Below the pieces are notes generated by a model that searched no databases, had not been told where the DNA came from, and saw only the letters and a program-made list of their open reading frames with translations. Shown piece after piece: positions 49,296-58,582 of a stretch of 64,000 nucleotides of DNA (its first letter is position 1; the number at the start of each line of letters is the position of its first letter). Source of the DNA: Hondaea fermentalgiana (Eukaryota; Sar; Bigyra; Thraustochytrida; Thraustochytriidae); NCBI GenBank assembly GCA_014084085.1, contig NPFB01000068.1, positions 36,499 through 100,498 of the forward strand, read 5' to 3'. A program made the translations under genes and the position numbers.

Positions 49296-50537
49296 TCAAG
49301 CATGGGCATTGTTTGAAATTGAAGGAGCTCTGGCCATTCCACGAAGCCGCTCGTCGAGATCAAGCAGCATTTTTTCCGTGTCTGCATCGACGTCCGCGAG
49401 TCTTAGCGAGGTGATCAAGGTTGGCAAATCAGACCGGGCCTCAGTAACGATAGCGGCTTCAATAACGCTACTTCTTTCTGCTGCCGACTTGAAATTGAGT
49501 CGTCGCTGCAGTTTATCATCTGAGCTCCCTTCGTCATGCATTGATATCCGTTTCAGATCAACAGCAAGCGCTGCAAGTTCCTCTACAGAGTAAGCCCCAA
49601 GATGTCGCATTTGAGCATCGCGCCAAACGCGAGCAGTCCATTTTCGATCGCGCTTGTGCCAAGATACCCCCGAGTACTTTGAACTAGAGGCTTTTTTATG
49701 GAGCAAAGCAGAAACTTGCAGCTCCGTCTCGAGATTGCGATCATTATTGGACGTTGAGCAACTTGTTTCAACACTTGGCACCATTGCCACGTTCCCAACA
49801 CTACTTATTGGGTGGTGAGGAGTAAATCGAGGGCCATTTCCTGGAATGTCGATGCTTTGCACCGGTAACGCTGATGGTGCACTGGTGGGAGTTTCATTTG
49901 ACCTTTGATTCCAGTTAACCATGACAACTGGCGGCCAGTGCGACTGCGCATGATTCCTCTCTACATAAACATTTCCGTTCTCGGCACGTCCAATGGCAGT
50001 GTTGTTTACGATGTGCGGAGTGACGAAGACATTTTGTTGCTGCGTGCCATACGAGTTTGAGGTCGGTTCAACCATCATCAGTCTTCCATGGTCCCCAGTA
50101 TACATCCCCGCCCAACTCGTGCTTGGGCTCGTGTACGGGCTTGGGTTTGTGGTTGAGCCCAAGCTTATGCTTTGATTTGTGGTGGAGCCCAAGCTTATGC
50201 TCGGATTTGTGGTTGAGCTCATGCTCATGCTTGAGCTCATGTTCGAGCTGTTGCTCGAGCTGGTGCTCGAGCTCGAGCTCATGTTCGTGCTCATGCTCGT
50301 GCCCGTGCTCGCGCTCGTGCTTCCGGGCACGTGGCCGTACTGCCAGAACAGCCCGCGTGCCTGCGTAGGTCCTCGTGTCGCAGTTGCTGCTGCAGCTGCC
50401 GCTAGGATGGGCGCCGTCGCGGGCACCGGCGCGTTGTTGTCTGTAACTGCGCCTCCCTCGCGCCACCGCGGCTCGCGTCCCAGTCCTGCTGCCGCCCGCG
50501 GAGACGCGCCTCGGCGCGCCTTCTTGCTCGCGTGCAT
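49296..50537 (-). CDS. AP2/ERF-domain protein
   Basis: The 413-residue protein starts at a true ATG. A single AP2 DNA-binding domain lies at about residues 284-328: SSKYSGVSWHKRDRKWTARVW (three strands with the YxGVxW and Trp-Ala-Arg pattern), then MRHLGAYSVEELAALAVD (helix with the Ala-rich face). Residues 60-150 are Ser/Thr/Met-rich, including an array of ten-residue repeats (STTNPSISLG-type). The rest has no recognised domain. AP2 domains outside plants are known in alveolates, stramenopiles and some mobile elements. No integrase or endonuclease motif accompanies this one, so a transcription factor role is the simplest reading. Upstream lies a predicted structured sequence (50914-51036). 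Confidence 0.8.
   Translation of the reverse strand: MHASKKARRGASPRAAAGLGREPRWREGGAVTDNNAPVPATAPILAAAAAATATRGPTQARGLFWQYGHVPGSTSASTGTSMSTNMSSSSSTSSSNSSNMSSSMSMSSTTNPSISLGSTTNQSISLGSTTNPSPYTSPSTSWAGMYTGDHGRLMMVEPTSNSYGTQQQNVFVTPHIVNNTAIGRAENGNVYVERNHAQSHWPPVVMVNWNQRSNETPTSAPSALPVQSIDIPGNGPRFTPHHPISSVGNVAMVPSVETSCSTSNNDRNLETELQVSALLHKKASSSKYSGVSWHKRDRKWTARVWRDAQMRHLGAYSVEELAALAVDLKRISMHDEGSSDDKLQRRLNFKSAAERSSVIEAAIVTEARSDLPTLITSLRLADVDADTEKMLLDLDERLRGMARAPSISNNAHA
50145..50330 (-). repeat. Coding minisatellite in the AP2 gene (30-bp and hexamer units)
   Basis: Three units with a 30-base period begin near 50155, 50185 and 50215 (GAGCCCAAGCTTATGCT core) and code ten-residue repeats. They continue into GCTCATG-type hexamers coding Ser/Met/Thr. 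The frame is preserved throughout. Confidence 0.85.
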
Positions 50538-51660
50538 CCTGCCCGCGCACTCCTCCTCGCCGAGCCAGGATGGACCGGCTGGCTTGCTCGGAAAGCCGTC
50601 CTCGCCGTCTGGACGGGCGCCCGCGCGTTACAGTTACAGGTCTGAAGGCTGCCTGTTCGCCGAGCCAGAAGAGCGTCCCACCACCCCCACGGCCACTAAA
50701 AACATTACAAACAAGCCAACCCTCGGCGAACAAAACCGACGGACTTTTTTGTAACCTTCGAATTTCATCCCGCGCAAAGCCGAGGAACCCCCACACCTGC
50801 CCCCACAAAGCTGTCTGTGGAGACGCATACCTCCCCTCTCCAGGGCCATGACTTTTATCCCCCATCTATCCCCCCGCGCGGCCATTCTTTTCCCCTTGAT
50901 CCCCCACACTCTGCCTCAACGCCTCCGTAAAGGTGCGAGACTTGAGGTAGGGAAGAAAGAGTTCTTCCCACACCGGAGGCGGAGTTAAGCAAAGTTGTTG
51001 CAGCCGCCAGTTGCGCCGGGCAACCAGGCCCCGGTGAATGGCCGAGAGAAGCAGGCAGAGGTGGCCGGCGTCGTGGAGGAGAGACGTTGGCTTGATTGAG
51101 AGAGCGTCGAAACTTCCATCGGCAAGGTTCTGCCGCGCGTCGTGTCTATTGAGCTATCTGGTCATCGGCGAAAGTACATTTCGTAGTTCGCCGTGTCGTT
51201 GCATGAGCACTTTCGCCTCGTTGTCAACAAACCTCGTACTTCCAGGACTTCTGTTCCAAAACGAACAGATTTTTCTGTTCCTTTTATCAGCCAGAGCTAA
51301 GCGTTTGTCCGGATCTACGTACGACTGCCTACCAAAAAGGATGTTGTTATTAGAAAAAAGAATTGAAAGACCACTGGCCAGGCCAGTCAAAAAAGCATTT
51401 TCCACTTGGCAGGAGCTAACAAGGCTTGCTCTGCATCACGGGCATGAAAGTATCGAAATCGTGTTTTATTCTTTTGCTGCAAAAACTGCTTCTCAGCTGG
51501 TGGGGAAGCGTCATGCAGTCAGCCAGAGAGACCTGACTCTGCTGCTGCGCCCACGACGACATTCTCCCTTGCGATGATCACGGGCCGAGGACCCTCCGCG
51601 TCTCCTTTCATGTTTGATAGTACATAAGAGGGTGCCCGTCGCGTAGCTGTGCGCGGCCGC
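50538..51660. other. Region between the AP2 start and kinase 1 stop
   Basis: It holds the AP2 promoter/leader, the structured element at 50914-51036 and the kinase 1 3' region. An ATG-started 179-residue frame (51038-51577, plus) is present but has no recognisable motif and is probably chance. The remainder shows nothing else. Confidence 0.5.
50914..51036. other. Predicted structured RNA-like element
   Basis: Nested perfect complementarities are visible. CGCCTCC (50920-50926) pairs with GGAGGCG (50975-50981). GGTG (50932-50935) pairs with CACC (50971-50974). GGGAAGAA (50950-50957) pairs with TTCTTCCC (50962-50969) across an AGAG loop. CCTCAA (50914-50919) can pair with TTGAGG (50942-50947), giving a pseudoknot or an alternative fold. 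Downstream, GTTGC/GCAAC (51010-51024) forms a small hairpin and CCGGTG (51031-51036) can pair with CACCGG (50971-50976). No known RNA family fits; strand and transcription are unknown. Confidence 0.4.
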
Positions 51661-52620
51661 TCACTCTGTGCGCTGCGGCGTGAGCACGAACGTCTCGGGC
51701 GTCCAGGCCTCAGCCGCAACCTGCGCCCAGTCCACGCCGTTGAAGAAAGAGAACGCTTGGCAGGCCTGCCGCGTCGAAGGTCGGTGCGCAGGATCTTCCG
51801 CGAGCAGCCGTTGGATGAAGTCTGAGGCAGGAATGTGGGCGAGCAGCTCTTGCGAGCTTGGCCACGCCGGCCCGTGTACCATGATACGCTCCATGGTCTC
51901 CTCGTCGGTGCTCTCCCGGAAAGCGCTCTTGCCGAAGACGAGCTCGAAGATGATGGCCCCGAGGCTCCACCAGTCTGCAGCAAGCGTGCAGGGCGAACGG
52001 GTGAGAACCTCGGGGCTGGCGTACGGGAGGGTCCCGGACTCGTGCACGACCGTTGCCTGATGCTCCAGCACCTTGGCATGCCCGAAGTCCAGCAGGCGGA
52101 GGTGGCCGGCGGCCGTGACGCCAACGTTTTCAGGCTTGATGTCGCCGTGGAGGACCCCGTGCTTGCGGAGGTGGTCGAGGGCAAGCACGAGCTCTGCGGA
52201 GAAGAAGGGGGGTTCCTCGACGACGAAGTTCGCGTCACTGCTCAACGCCAAGAGATCGCCCAGCGGGCAATACTCCATGCCAAGGACCGGCAGCGACGGG
52301 GTGAGATTGAACTCCCGGACAAAGTACAGGCCTATGACGAACGGGCAGCCAGGACTCGTCGCGGTTCCCTGGAGGCGCCGGAGTGCGTCGATCTCTCTGG
52401 CGGCCTTGGCTGCGATGTCGCTGGCCGTCGGCCGGAACACCTTGAGAATGCAGGTACTGTCGTTCGCTGCGTCGGAGAAGCCTCCGCCCGCGACCAGCGC
52501 GTTGCTCCACGTGAGCGTCGCAGCGTTAGCGCTAGCGCTCTCTTCCTGGTTGCCCTCTGCAGTGGTCGAGAGGTAGATGCACGCCGACGAGCCACTCTCG
52601 ATGAGCCGCATCGAGGCCAT
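51661..52620 (-). CDS. Small protein kinase, AGC/PDK1-like (kinase 1)
   Basis: The 319-residue Ser/Thr kinase domain has almost nothing else. Lys60 (CILKVF) and Glu75 can form the ATP salt bridge. The hinge block is LGMEYCPLGDL. The catalytic loop is HGDIKPEN (158-165), with Gly in place of the usual Arg of HRD. DFG is at 178-180 and the activation loop ends YASPEV. DWWSLGAIIFELVFGKSAF is AGC-like, and a short C-tail follows (FFNGVDWAQVAAEAWTPETF). The glycine loop is not canonical and about 25 Ser/Ala-rich residues are inserted in the N-lobe. The start is the first ATG; the frame is open upstream to 53280 without ATG. A related kinase in the same direction lies 2 kb away (54618-55541). Substrates are unknown. 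Confidence 0.85.
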   Translation of the reverse strand: MASMRLIESGSSACIYLSTTAEGNQEESASANAATLTWSNALVAGGGFSDAANDSTCILKVFRPTASDIAAKAAREIDALRRLQGTATSPGCPFVIGLYFVREFNLTPSLPVLGMEYCPLGDLLALSSDANFVVEEPPFFSAELVLALDHLRKHGVLHGDIKPENVGVTAAGHLRLLDFGHAKVLEHQATVVHESGTLPYASPEVLTRSPCTLAADWWSLGAIIFELVFGKSAFRESTDEETMERIMVHGPAWPSSQELLAHIPASDFIQRLLAEDPAHRPSTRQACQAFSFFNGVDWAQVAAEAWTPETFVLTPQRTE

Positions 52621-54617
52621 CTCGAGGCCCGCTCGCTCGCTCGTTCTCCGCCTCCTTCCGGGCTTTGCCTTCCGCCAGAACGAATTGCTCGGGCGCCGCG
52701 AACACGGTCCGTGTTCAAGTGTCTGACTTCGACCTCGTCTTTGCGTTTTAGCTACTCTGTGTCTGAGCTCGTCGCTCGTCCGTGTTCGGGGTGGGGGGCG
52801 CGACCAGGGCTCCGTTCTGGGTTTGCTTGCCTGCTCCTTCCTGGGGCCGGCCCTCCCTCCGGCCAGACGCCGCAGCCGACAGCCGCCGCCGACTCGCCCT
52901 CCCTCCCTCGCGGCCGCCCGCCCCTCGCGGCCGAGGCCTGCCGCCCGTCGCCGCCTCCGCGAGCTCGCTCTCCGTCCTTGCGGGCCCAGCTCGCACGCTG
53001 CCGGCACTGCCGTGCCCTTCACACTGTCAGTGCAGTGCGACTGGCGACCGGGAGCGGCTCGGTCCGTCGATTTTGATAGGGCCCTCTGGAAGCTGCGGGA
53101 CGGCGAGAGAGAAATGTCTGAAGAATGATGGCCGCTCTTTGCGCCGCTGCTTTCCCCTTCCCCCAGCTCGGCGGTCGGAGCCCGCGAGAGCTCGATGGAC
53201 ACAGAGACGCCGGCCCGGCGACTGCGCTCCCTCAGTGTAGCGAGAGGCGAAGGCTGCAGAGCGCCCGCCACCATGGCCACTGACCAGCCAACGGCCAGGG
53301 CCCGCGCCCGCCTACATGGCCCGGCAAACAGACGCCAGGCGGCCAGCTGGTCAGCAAGCCATTCAGACAGCCAGCCAGCCGGAGTCAGGCAGCCGGAGCC
53401 AGCTGGTCAGGCGGCCAGGAAGTCAAGCCAACCTGGGCGGCAGTCGGGCCTCTTTCCCTCTCTATGTCGCTCGCGCCGGGAAGAACGCAACCACAACCGC
53501 GAGCACAAAGCGTAGCTGCTTCAACTGCCGAGGCTGGCAGGTAGGTGACGTGAGAGCCTTGCCTGATTATTCGTAGCTGCTGCAGCTGCCGGGGCCTGGA
53601 GGCGTTTGAGCCTTGGCTGGCCAGTCTTTCGCTCTTGAGGCCTCGCCGAGCACGACCAGACCCGCCCCGGGACCAGCCCGACGCGATCCGAGGCGGTGCG
53701 GTCGACCATGGCAAGCTGAGAGAACTGCGCACCCGTAAGAGAGAGACACGAGCATGGAACGCTCACCCAGATTTACTTCCCCCACTGACCGTTCTGTCTG
53801 TTCGGCTGGTTGGCAGGCTCGGGACACCGCGGAAAGCGACTTACTAACTGCTAGTGTCCAGTCATAACAACGCAAGCTAGACGGCCAGGCCAAGATTTGT
53901 AGCCTTTCGGGGCGCTCGACTGTTCGCGCAACAGACCGACCACCTTACTCTTCGATGATAGAATGTACAGGCCCCATGCGAAAGGTCTGCTCCCATATGC
54001 AAGATGACCGGCCGAGCCTTGAGTTTTACTCTAAATTTTTAAATTTCACTGTCACACCCTTTTTTGGATACAAACAACGCTTGTTTTGAGAGAAGGTTTG
54101 GGGTTTGTCAATGACGGATGCCTTTTCAAAACACCATAACTTGATTTTTGTTGAAGACGCAGTCGGCTTTTCGCTGACAATTCGCTCCTTCAAGCCACCT
54201 GCTATGCCAAACTTGGCCTTGTCAAGTTGAGCTAGCAATAGGATGCAGCGTCCGAGAATGGCTGGCTGTCATGGCAGGTCTTTTGCTCAAAGCTTCCCGT
54301 CGGTGCTAGGTCGACCGCATCATCTCAATGTTGCTGATCCGTCATTTTCCTAAAAAATTGTCGGCCCTGACTTTGTTTTCTTGAACATGTTGGCTTGCTG
54401 CGACTTTCAAACCAAAGAAGCGCAATGAAGGTCACGCGCAGATGAGACTGGACTGATAGGGAGGAGTTTACAAACAGATGGGCAGTTTTGGGCTGTGCCT
54501 GCGCGATAGGTGCGCATCCGTATCACGTCTGCAATCTTAAATCATATCATGCTTCATCAAAAGAAGGAGATGGAAAAAGTGAAATTGCGAGCCTTATTAT
54601 AAGTTCTACACTTTTAG
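52621..54617. other. Kinase 1 promoter and kinase 2 3' region
   Basis: The first 1.2 kb is GC-rich with (GCCA)-type repeats at about 53330-53430 and an imperfect 30-base duplication (GTAGCTGCT... at 53513 and 53575). From about 53850 onward it is AT-richer. Open frames are short or Arg/Pro-rich and none is supported. Confidence 0.5.
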
Positions 54618-55541
54618 TCAGAAGAAACTCTTATCACTTAGTCCTTGCGCAAGGCGCTCTTGCTCGAATTTGGCAAAATTAAACTTCAAAGGAAGCCATG
54701 ACTCACTTGAAATGCTAGCACAATCTACATCGTGCAAAAATGGATGAGCAAGGCAGTCTTTCAGAGTTTGCATGCGGAGATCTTGCTCAACAACGAGCAA
54801 GCGTTCCACAAAATCCATAGCCGCTTCACTGCGACGCGGTTTCGATGGCCATGAAAAGCGCGAACGCACAATGTTGTCCACCGTGTTGTCGGACGAGTCA
54901 GACTCAAAGGCGTGTTGGGCGTATAACATTTCGAAAAGTATGACGCCCATGGCCCACCAGTCCGCGGCATAGCCGCACTTCCTGCGCCATAGAGCCTCTG
55001 GACTTGCGTAGAGAAGAGTGCCTGCACTGTGCTCGACAGGTTTGTCGTTTTCTAAAATGCGCGCCGTGCCAAAGTCAAAAACGCGAAGATGGCCCGTGGC
55101 GGTGAGCCCAATGTTTTCTGGTTTTATGTCGCCATGAAGTACCTTGGCTTTGCGCATACTCTCAAGTGCGCTGGCAAGCTCGACAATGTAATGCTTGGCG
55201 TCGTGCTCTGTAAGTTTCCCGTACGAGAGGAGACCATAGAGGTCGCCACCTTGACAAAAGTCGAGGCCAAGGATGGGAAGGGAGGTTTCCGAAAGCTTGT
55301 CAACAAAAACGAGATTGATGATAAACCTGCTGTCATCGCCTAGACTCGCGAGGCGGTGTAGTGCACGCATCTCTCGCGCGGCCTCGGCTTGCGCGCGTGC
55401 GCAGTCCTCTCGATACACCTTTACCGCGAATTCTCCATCTACAAAGCCCGTGACGCCCGCGCCCTCCCAGTTCGAGGCTTTGTATACGCACGCTGTGCCG
55501 CCAACCTCGACCAAATGCAGCGGCTGCTCCTGCGGCTTCAT
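54618..55541 (-). CDS. Small protein kinase, AGC/PDK1-like (kinase 2)
   Basis: The 307-residue kinase is closely related in layout to kinase 1. The N-lobe VEVGGTACVYKA is a relaxed glycine loop. Lys41 (FAVKVY) and Glu57 are the likely salt bridge. LGLDFCQGGDL is the hinge. The catalytic loop is HGDIKPEN (136-143), again with HGD instead of HRD. DFG is at 156-158, and YASPEA closes the activation segment. DWWAMGVILFEMLYAQHAF and the C-tail HPFLHDVDCASISSESWLPLKFNF are AGC-like. It starts at the first ATG; an open frame upstream to 55760 lacks one. With kinase 1 it forms a tandem pair that probably arose by local duplication. Confidence 0.85.
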   Translation of the reverse strand: MKPQEQPLHLVEVGGTACVYKASNWEGAGVTGFVDGEFAVKVYREDCARAQAEAAREMRALHRLASLGDDSRFIINLVFVDKLSETSLPILGLDFCQGGDLYGLLSYGKLTEHDAKHYIVELASALESMRKAKVLHGDIKPENIGLTATGHLRVFDFGTARILENDKPVEHSAGTLLYASPEALWRRKCGYAADWWAMGVILFEMLYAQHAFESDSSDNTVDNIVRSRFSWPSKPRRSEAAMDFVERLLVVEQDLRMQTLKDCLAHPFLHDVDCASISSESWLPLKFNFAKFEQERLAQGLSDKSFF

Positions 55542-56982
55542 CCGCCCACCCCCTCTGCAAGCGCCAGCGCAAGCGCCCGTCCGCCCGCGTCCGCGTCGCT
55601 TGTCGCCAGCCAGATGGCTGGCCACGCGCGTCGAGCAGCTGCTTGCTTCGCCTACTTGCTCGCAGCCCGCACCGCCACCGATGTCGAATGAGGTTTGTTG
55701 ACCCGCCCGTGCATTGCGTCTTTCCAACAGCCAGCCCGGGCAGCCTCGAACTGATATCACCTATCCGAAGCAGCGTTCGATTGGGCATAGGGAGTTTATT
55801 CCACTGGGCCTTCGTAAAGAGTTTTAGCCGAAGTGGCCGAAGCTTCCGCGAAACGGACGGAGCGCAAAGCCGACGGACAAGCAGCCAGACTGATAGTGAG
55901 AGGCTGAATGCCACTGATCTCTTGCACGGCCACTGTGTTACTTGACTTGCCATGGTTGATCGCTCGTAACAGCCAGCCACAGCATCGATTTATTTTTTTC
56001 GGGCTGTTCCAGAACAGACAACACAGCTCACCGCGACTGTGGAGTGGTGGCCTTGCGTTCTTTTCATAGATAGTACCTCCACCTACCGTTTTGTGTTCTT
56101 GCAGGGGCGCCAAGGGCAGCTCGGCTACCTTCTAACGGAGCGTGCCCAGGCCTGTCCGCGGCATTCTCGCGCGAAGGCAGCTCGTTTCTCGCCCTGCAAA
56201 GCGACCTTGCGCGCAACCAGCGGCCTGGCTGTTCGCCAGCCATACTTTAAGAAGAAGACGCGCCAACCGCCCTGCCCCGCAGCACCTCAGTGTGGCCGTT
56301 TGGCTGCGCGAGCCGCAGACGTTTCTTTCGAAGGGACAACCGCTTGTCGATGCCGTGGCAGGCCGCAAGTCAGGTCAGGCCGAGTCAGGGCTAGACAATT
56401 GGGCCATAGGGTTACGAAGATCTCTGTATTGGAAACTGTCTATCCGTCTTCAAGTATGAGAGCTAGCCTGCCAGCCAGCCGTCCGGTCAGCTCAAACGTG
56501 CATAAGAAGGCACGTAGTCGACGCTCAAATGATGTTATTCGGTAAACGGCCTCCGCTTCCTTTGCGCCTCGGCCTCGGGCTATTGTACGCGTGGCGCAAA
56601 AAGTGCACCAGCGATCCTCATCACATGCTAATTATCATGGTCAATGGCGGTAAAGCTGGCAGGCTGAGCCTTTAGTCAATGCAGTTACTGCAGATCTTCT
56701 TGCCGTTGTGGTCAGCCTGAGTCGGAGCGGATTATTCGGCCTTTTCGCCTCGCGCAAGCAAAGAAAGCGCCACTGGCAGAAAGAATTCATGACCCCACAT
56801 CGAAACCAACTAGCCCTCACTAACAGTCTGACGAGCCGGCCGCAAGCAGAAGAACGTCATAACGCTATCAAACCAACCGAGGCTCTCGCGCGTCGCAGAC
56901 CCTCTCACATCAGCGGAGGCTGCACAGTCCCCGTCCACTCTTGCCCACACCCAAAGGGCCGACGCGGAACTTGAACGAGTCC

Positions 56983-57073
56983 TGGCATCGCGTTCCACAA
57001 TGGCATCGCGTTCCACAGTGTATTCCGCTGTGGAGAGAAAACGGTCGTGGAGGGAAAACGGCTGTGGAGGGTG
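56983..57073. repeat. Two adjacent short direct-repeat arrays
   Basis: TGGCATCGCGTTCCACA occurs at 56983-56999 and 57001-57017. GTGGAGAGAAAACGGTC (57030-57046), GTGGAGGGAAAACGGCT (57047-57063) and a partial third copy follow. CCACAG (57013) and CTGTGG (57028) between the arrays can form a hairpin. Confidence 0.85.
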
Positions 57074-57335
57074 CTGAGAAAAGCAACGCATTCCACGGTT
57101 GCTGTGGGACGGGTGTCGCGTTCCTTATTTTCGGGTGCTTCGCGATACCGTCGGCGATGGGGCCTCAAGGAATTCATGCCTTAGCTGTGGCCGGACTGCG
57201 GACGAGGCCCGCGCGCCTTTTGCAAAAGCCACGCCAGAGCCGCGCCAGAGCCACACCAAGGTCGAGACGTCAGCGCACGAGCCTCGTTTCGGCCATCGAG
57301 CTAGCTAGGCTTCGAGGCCTCGCGACTGCCTCAAA

Positions 57336-57365
57336 GTCAGCCAGCCAGCCAGCCAGCCAGCCAGC
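57336..57365. repeat. (CAGC)n microsatellite
   Basis: Seven tandem CAGC/CCAG units in non-coding DNA. Confidence 0.9.
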
Positions 57366-58237
57366 ATTTTGCCCCCGATTTCCCCCCCTCATCACCGCTT
57401 ATTTCTCCATGAAAGACCTGGCTGGCTGGATGGACGGTCACAGTCAATAGATAGATGATGGATGAGTGGATGGATGCCTGTACAGTGGAGAAATTGCGGT
57501 CGAGCGCGACTTTGAAGCCGCCAACGGCCGACAGCGACTCGAAGGCCGCCGCGCAAACGGCATCACGAGCTTACCAACGAGCTAACTGTTAGTGCAAGCG
57601 CTCGCCCGGCCGCGAGCGAGGCGCGATGGAGTGTCGGAGGCGGACCGACGTTGCCAGCGCGAGAGAGAGAAGGAGAAGCTTTGGAGACGCCATCGCGCCT
57701 CGAGAGACCGGAGTCGCTCGGGATTGTTTGTTTCCGCTGCTGGCTGAGCTTTTCGGGGCCCCGGTCGAAGAATCGATCGACCACTTGCTCGCTCGATCGC
57801 TCGATCGAAAGCCAAGTGGCCAATAACGCAAGGCATGGATGCACACGACCTGACGCCAACGGCAGCGACCAGCCGAGCTGATGTATACGTGAACGTTCCT
57901 TGTCGGCAGATTGATTCCAAGCTGACAAGACCTGGCCGAATGCCTGCTGTGACTGGCTGGCCGGCGAGAGGCCTCCCGGTGGGCTTCGAATCAAGGCGGA
58001 GAGAGACACACCTGCCAACGTGGCTCAGGAACGCATTCTGTCGGTTGGGGAAAAGTCAAGCATGATGTCACGTTTGGCCATCGCGATCGACAGCGGATGC
58101 GAGCTCCATCGCGTGCGATCTTTTTTGTCTGATGCGCGCGCTTTGAGGCTGATGGGCTGGTGGGTGGCCACGCAGGCTGGGTCTTGGGCATTCAGGTTGT
58201 TGTCCAGCTTGGTGCGCGTGGAGGCACTTACTATTAT

Positions 58238-58486
58238 AGGTTCTCCGGGAACGATCTCACTGGCAAGATCTTGGTCGCCATTCATCCCAAGTTCTCCGCT
58301 GTTGATCTCAAGTTCTCCGCAATCAATCTCAACTTGAAAGATCACTCCGCTATTGATGGATCTGAGACGAAACTGCGAGGGACGCGACTCAGGGTCCCCG
58401 ACGCAGGATCTCAAGTTCTCCGCAATCGATCGATCTCGAGTTCTTGGCTATCAATGAGTGTCCCAGGTTCTCCGGAAACGATTGCG
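58238..58486. repeat. Degenerate 21-bp repeat in the TPR gene promoter
   Basis: At least five copies of a unit near AGTTCTCCGCAATCGATCTC lie at about 58238, 58289, 58310, 58413 and 58466. The second and third are directly adjacent with a 21-base period. They surround an alternative ATG at 58454, which favours the start at 58583. Confidence 0.75.
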
Positions 58487-58582
58487 CGGGCGAGGTCGCG
58501 GAGGCAGACCTCGATCGCGCGGGCAAGGCGCAAACGTGCAAGAGAACCAGCCCGCGAGCACCTGACGCAACCGATCGAGGAG

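Larger units (their letters stand above)
55542..58582. other. 3-kb spacer before the TIR-like/TPR gene
   Basis: It starts with the kinase 2 promoter. It then carries two adjacent repeat arrays (56983-57073), a (CAGC)n run (57336-57365), GATC-rich DNA (57770-57812) and a degenerate 21-bp repeat (58238-58486) just ahead of the TPR gene. Many short frames occur, none supported. Confidence 0.55.

Noticed and set aside
50975..51000. 5S rRNA-like GGAGTTAAGC
   Set aside because: The surrounding bases do not match 5S rRNA (no GATCTCGTC-type block, and the stems are in the wrong places).
51038..51577. 179-codon ATG-started plus-strand frame
   Set aside because: No recognisable domain, overlaps the predicted structured element, and lies in the spacer between two clear minus-strand genes; left as possible but unsupported.
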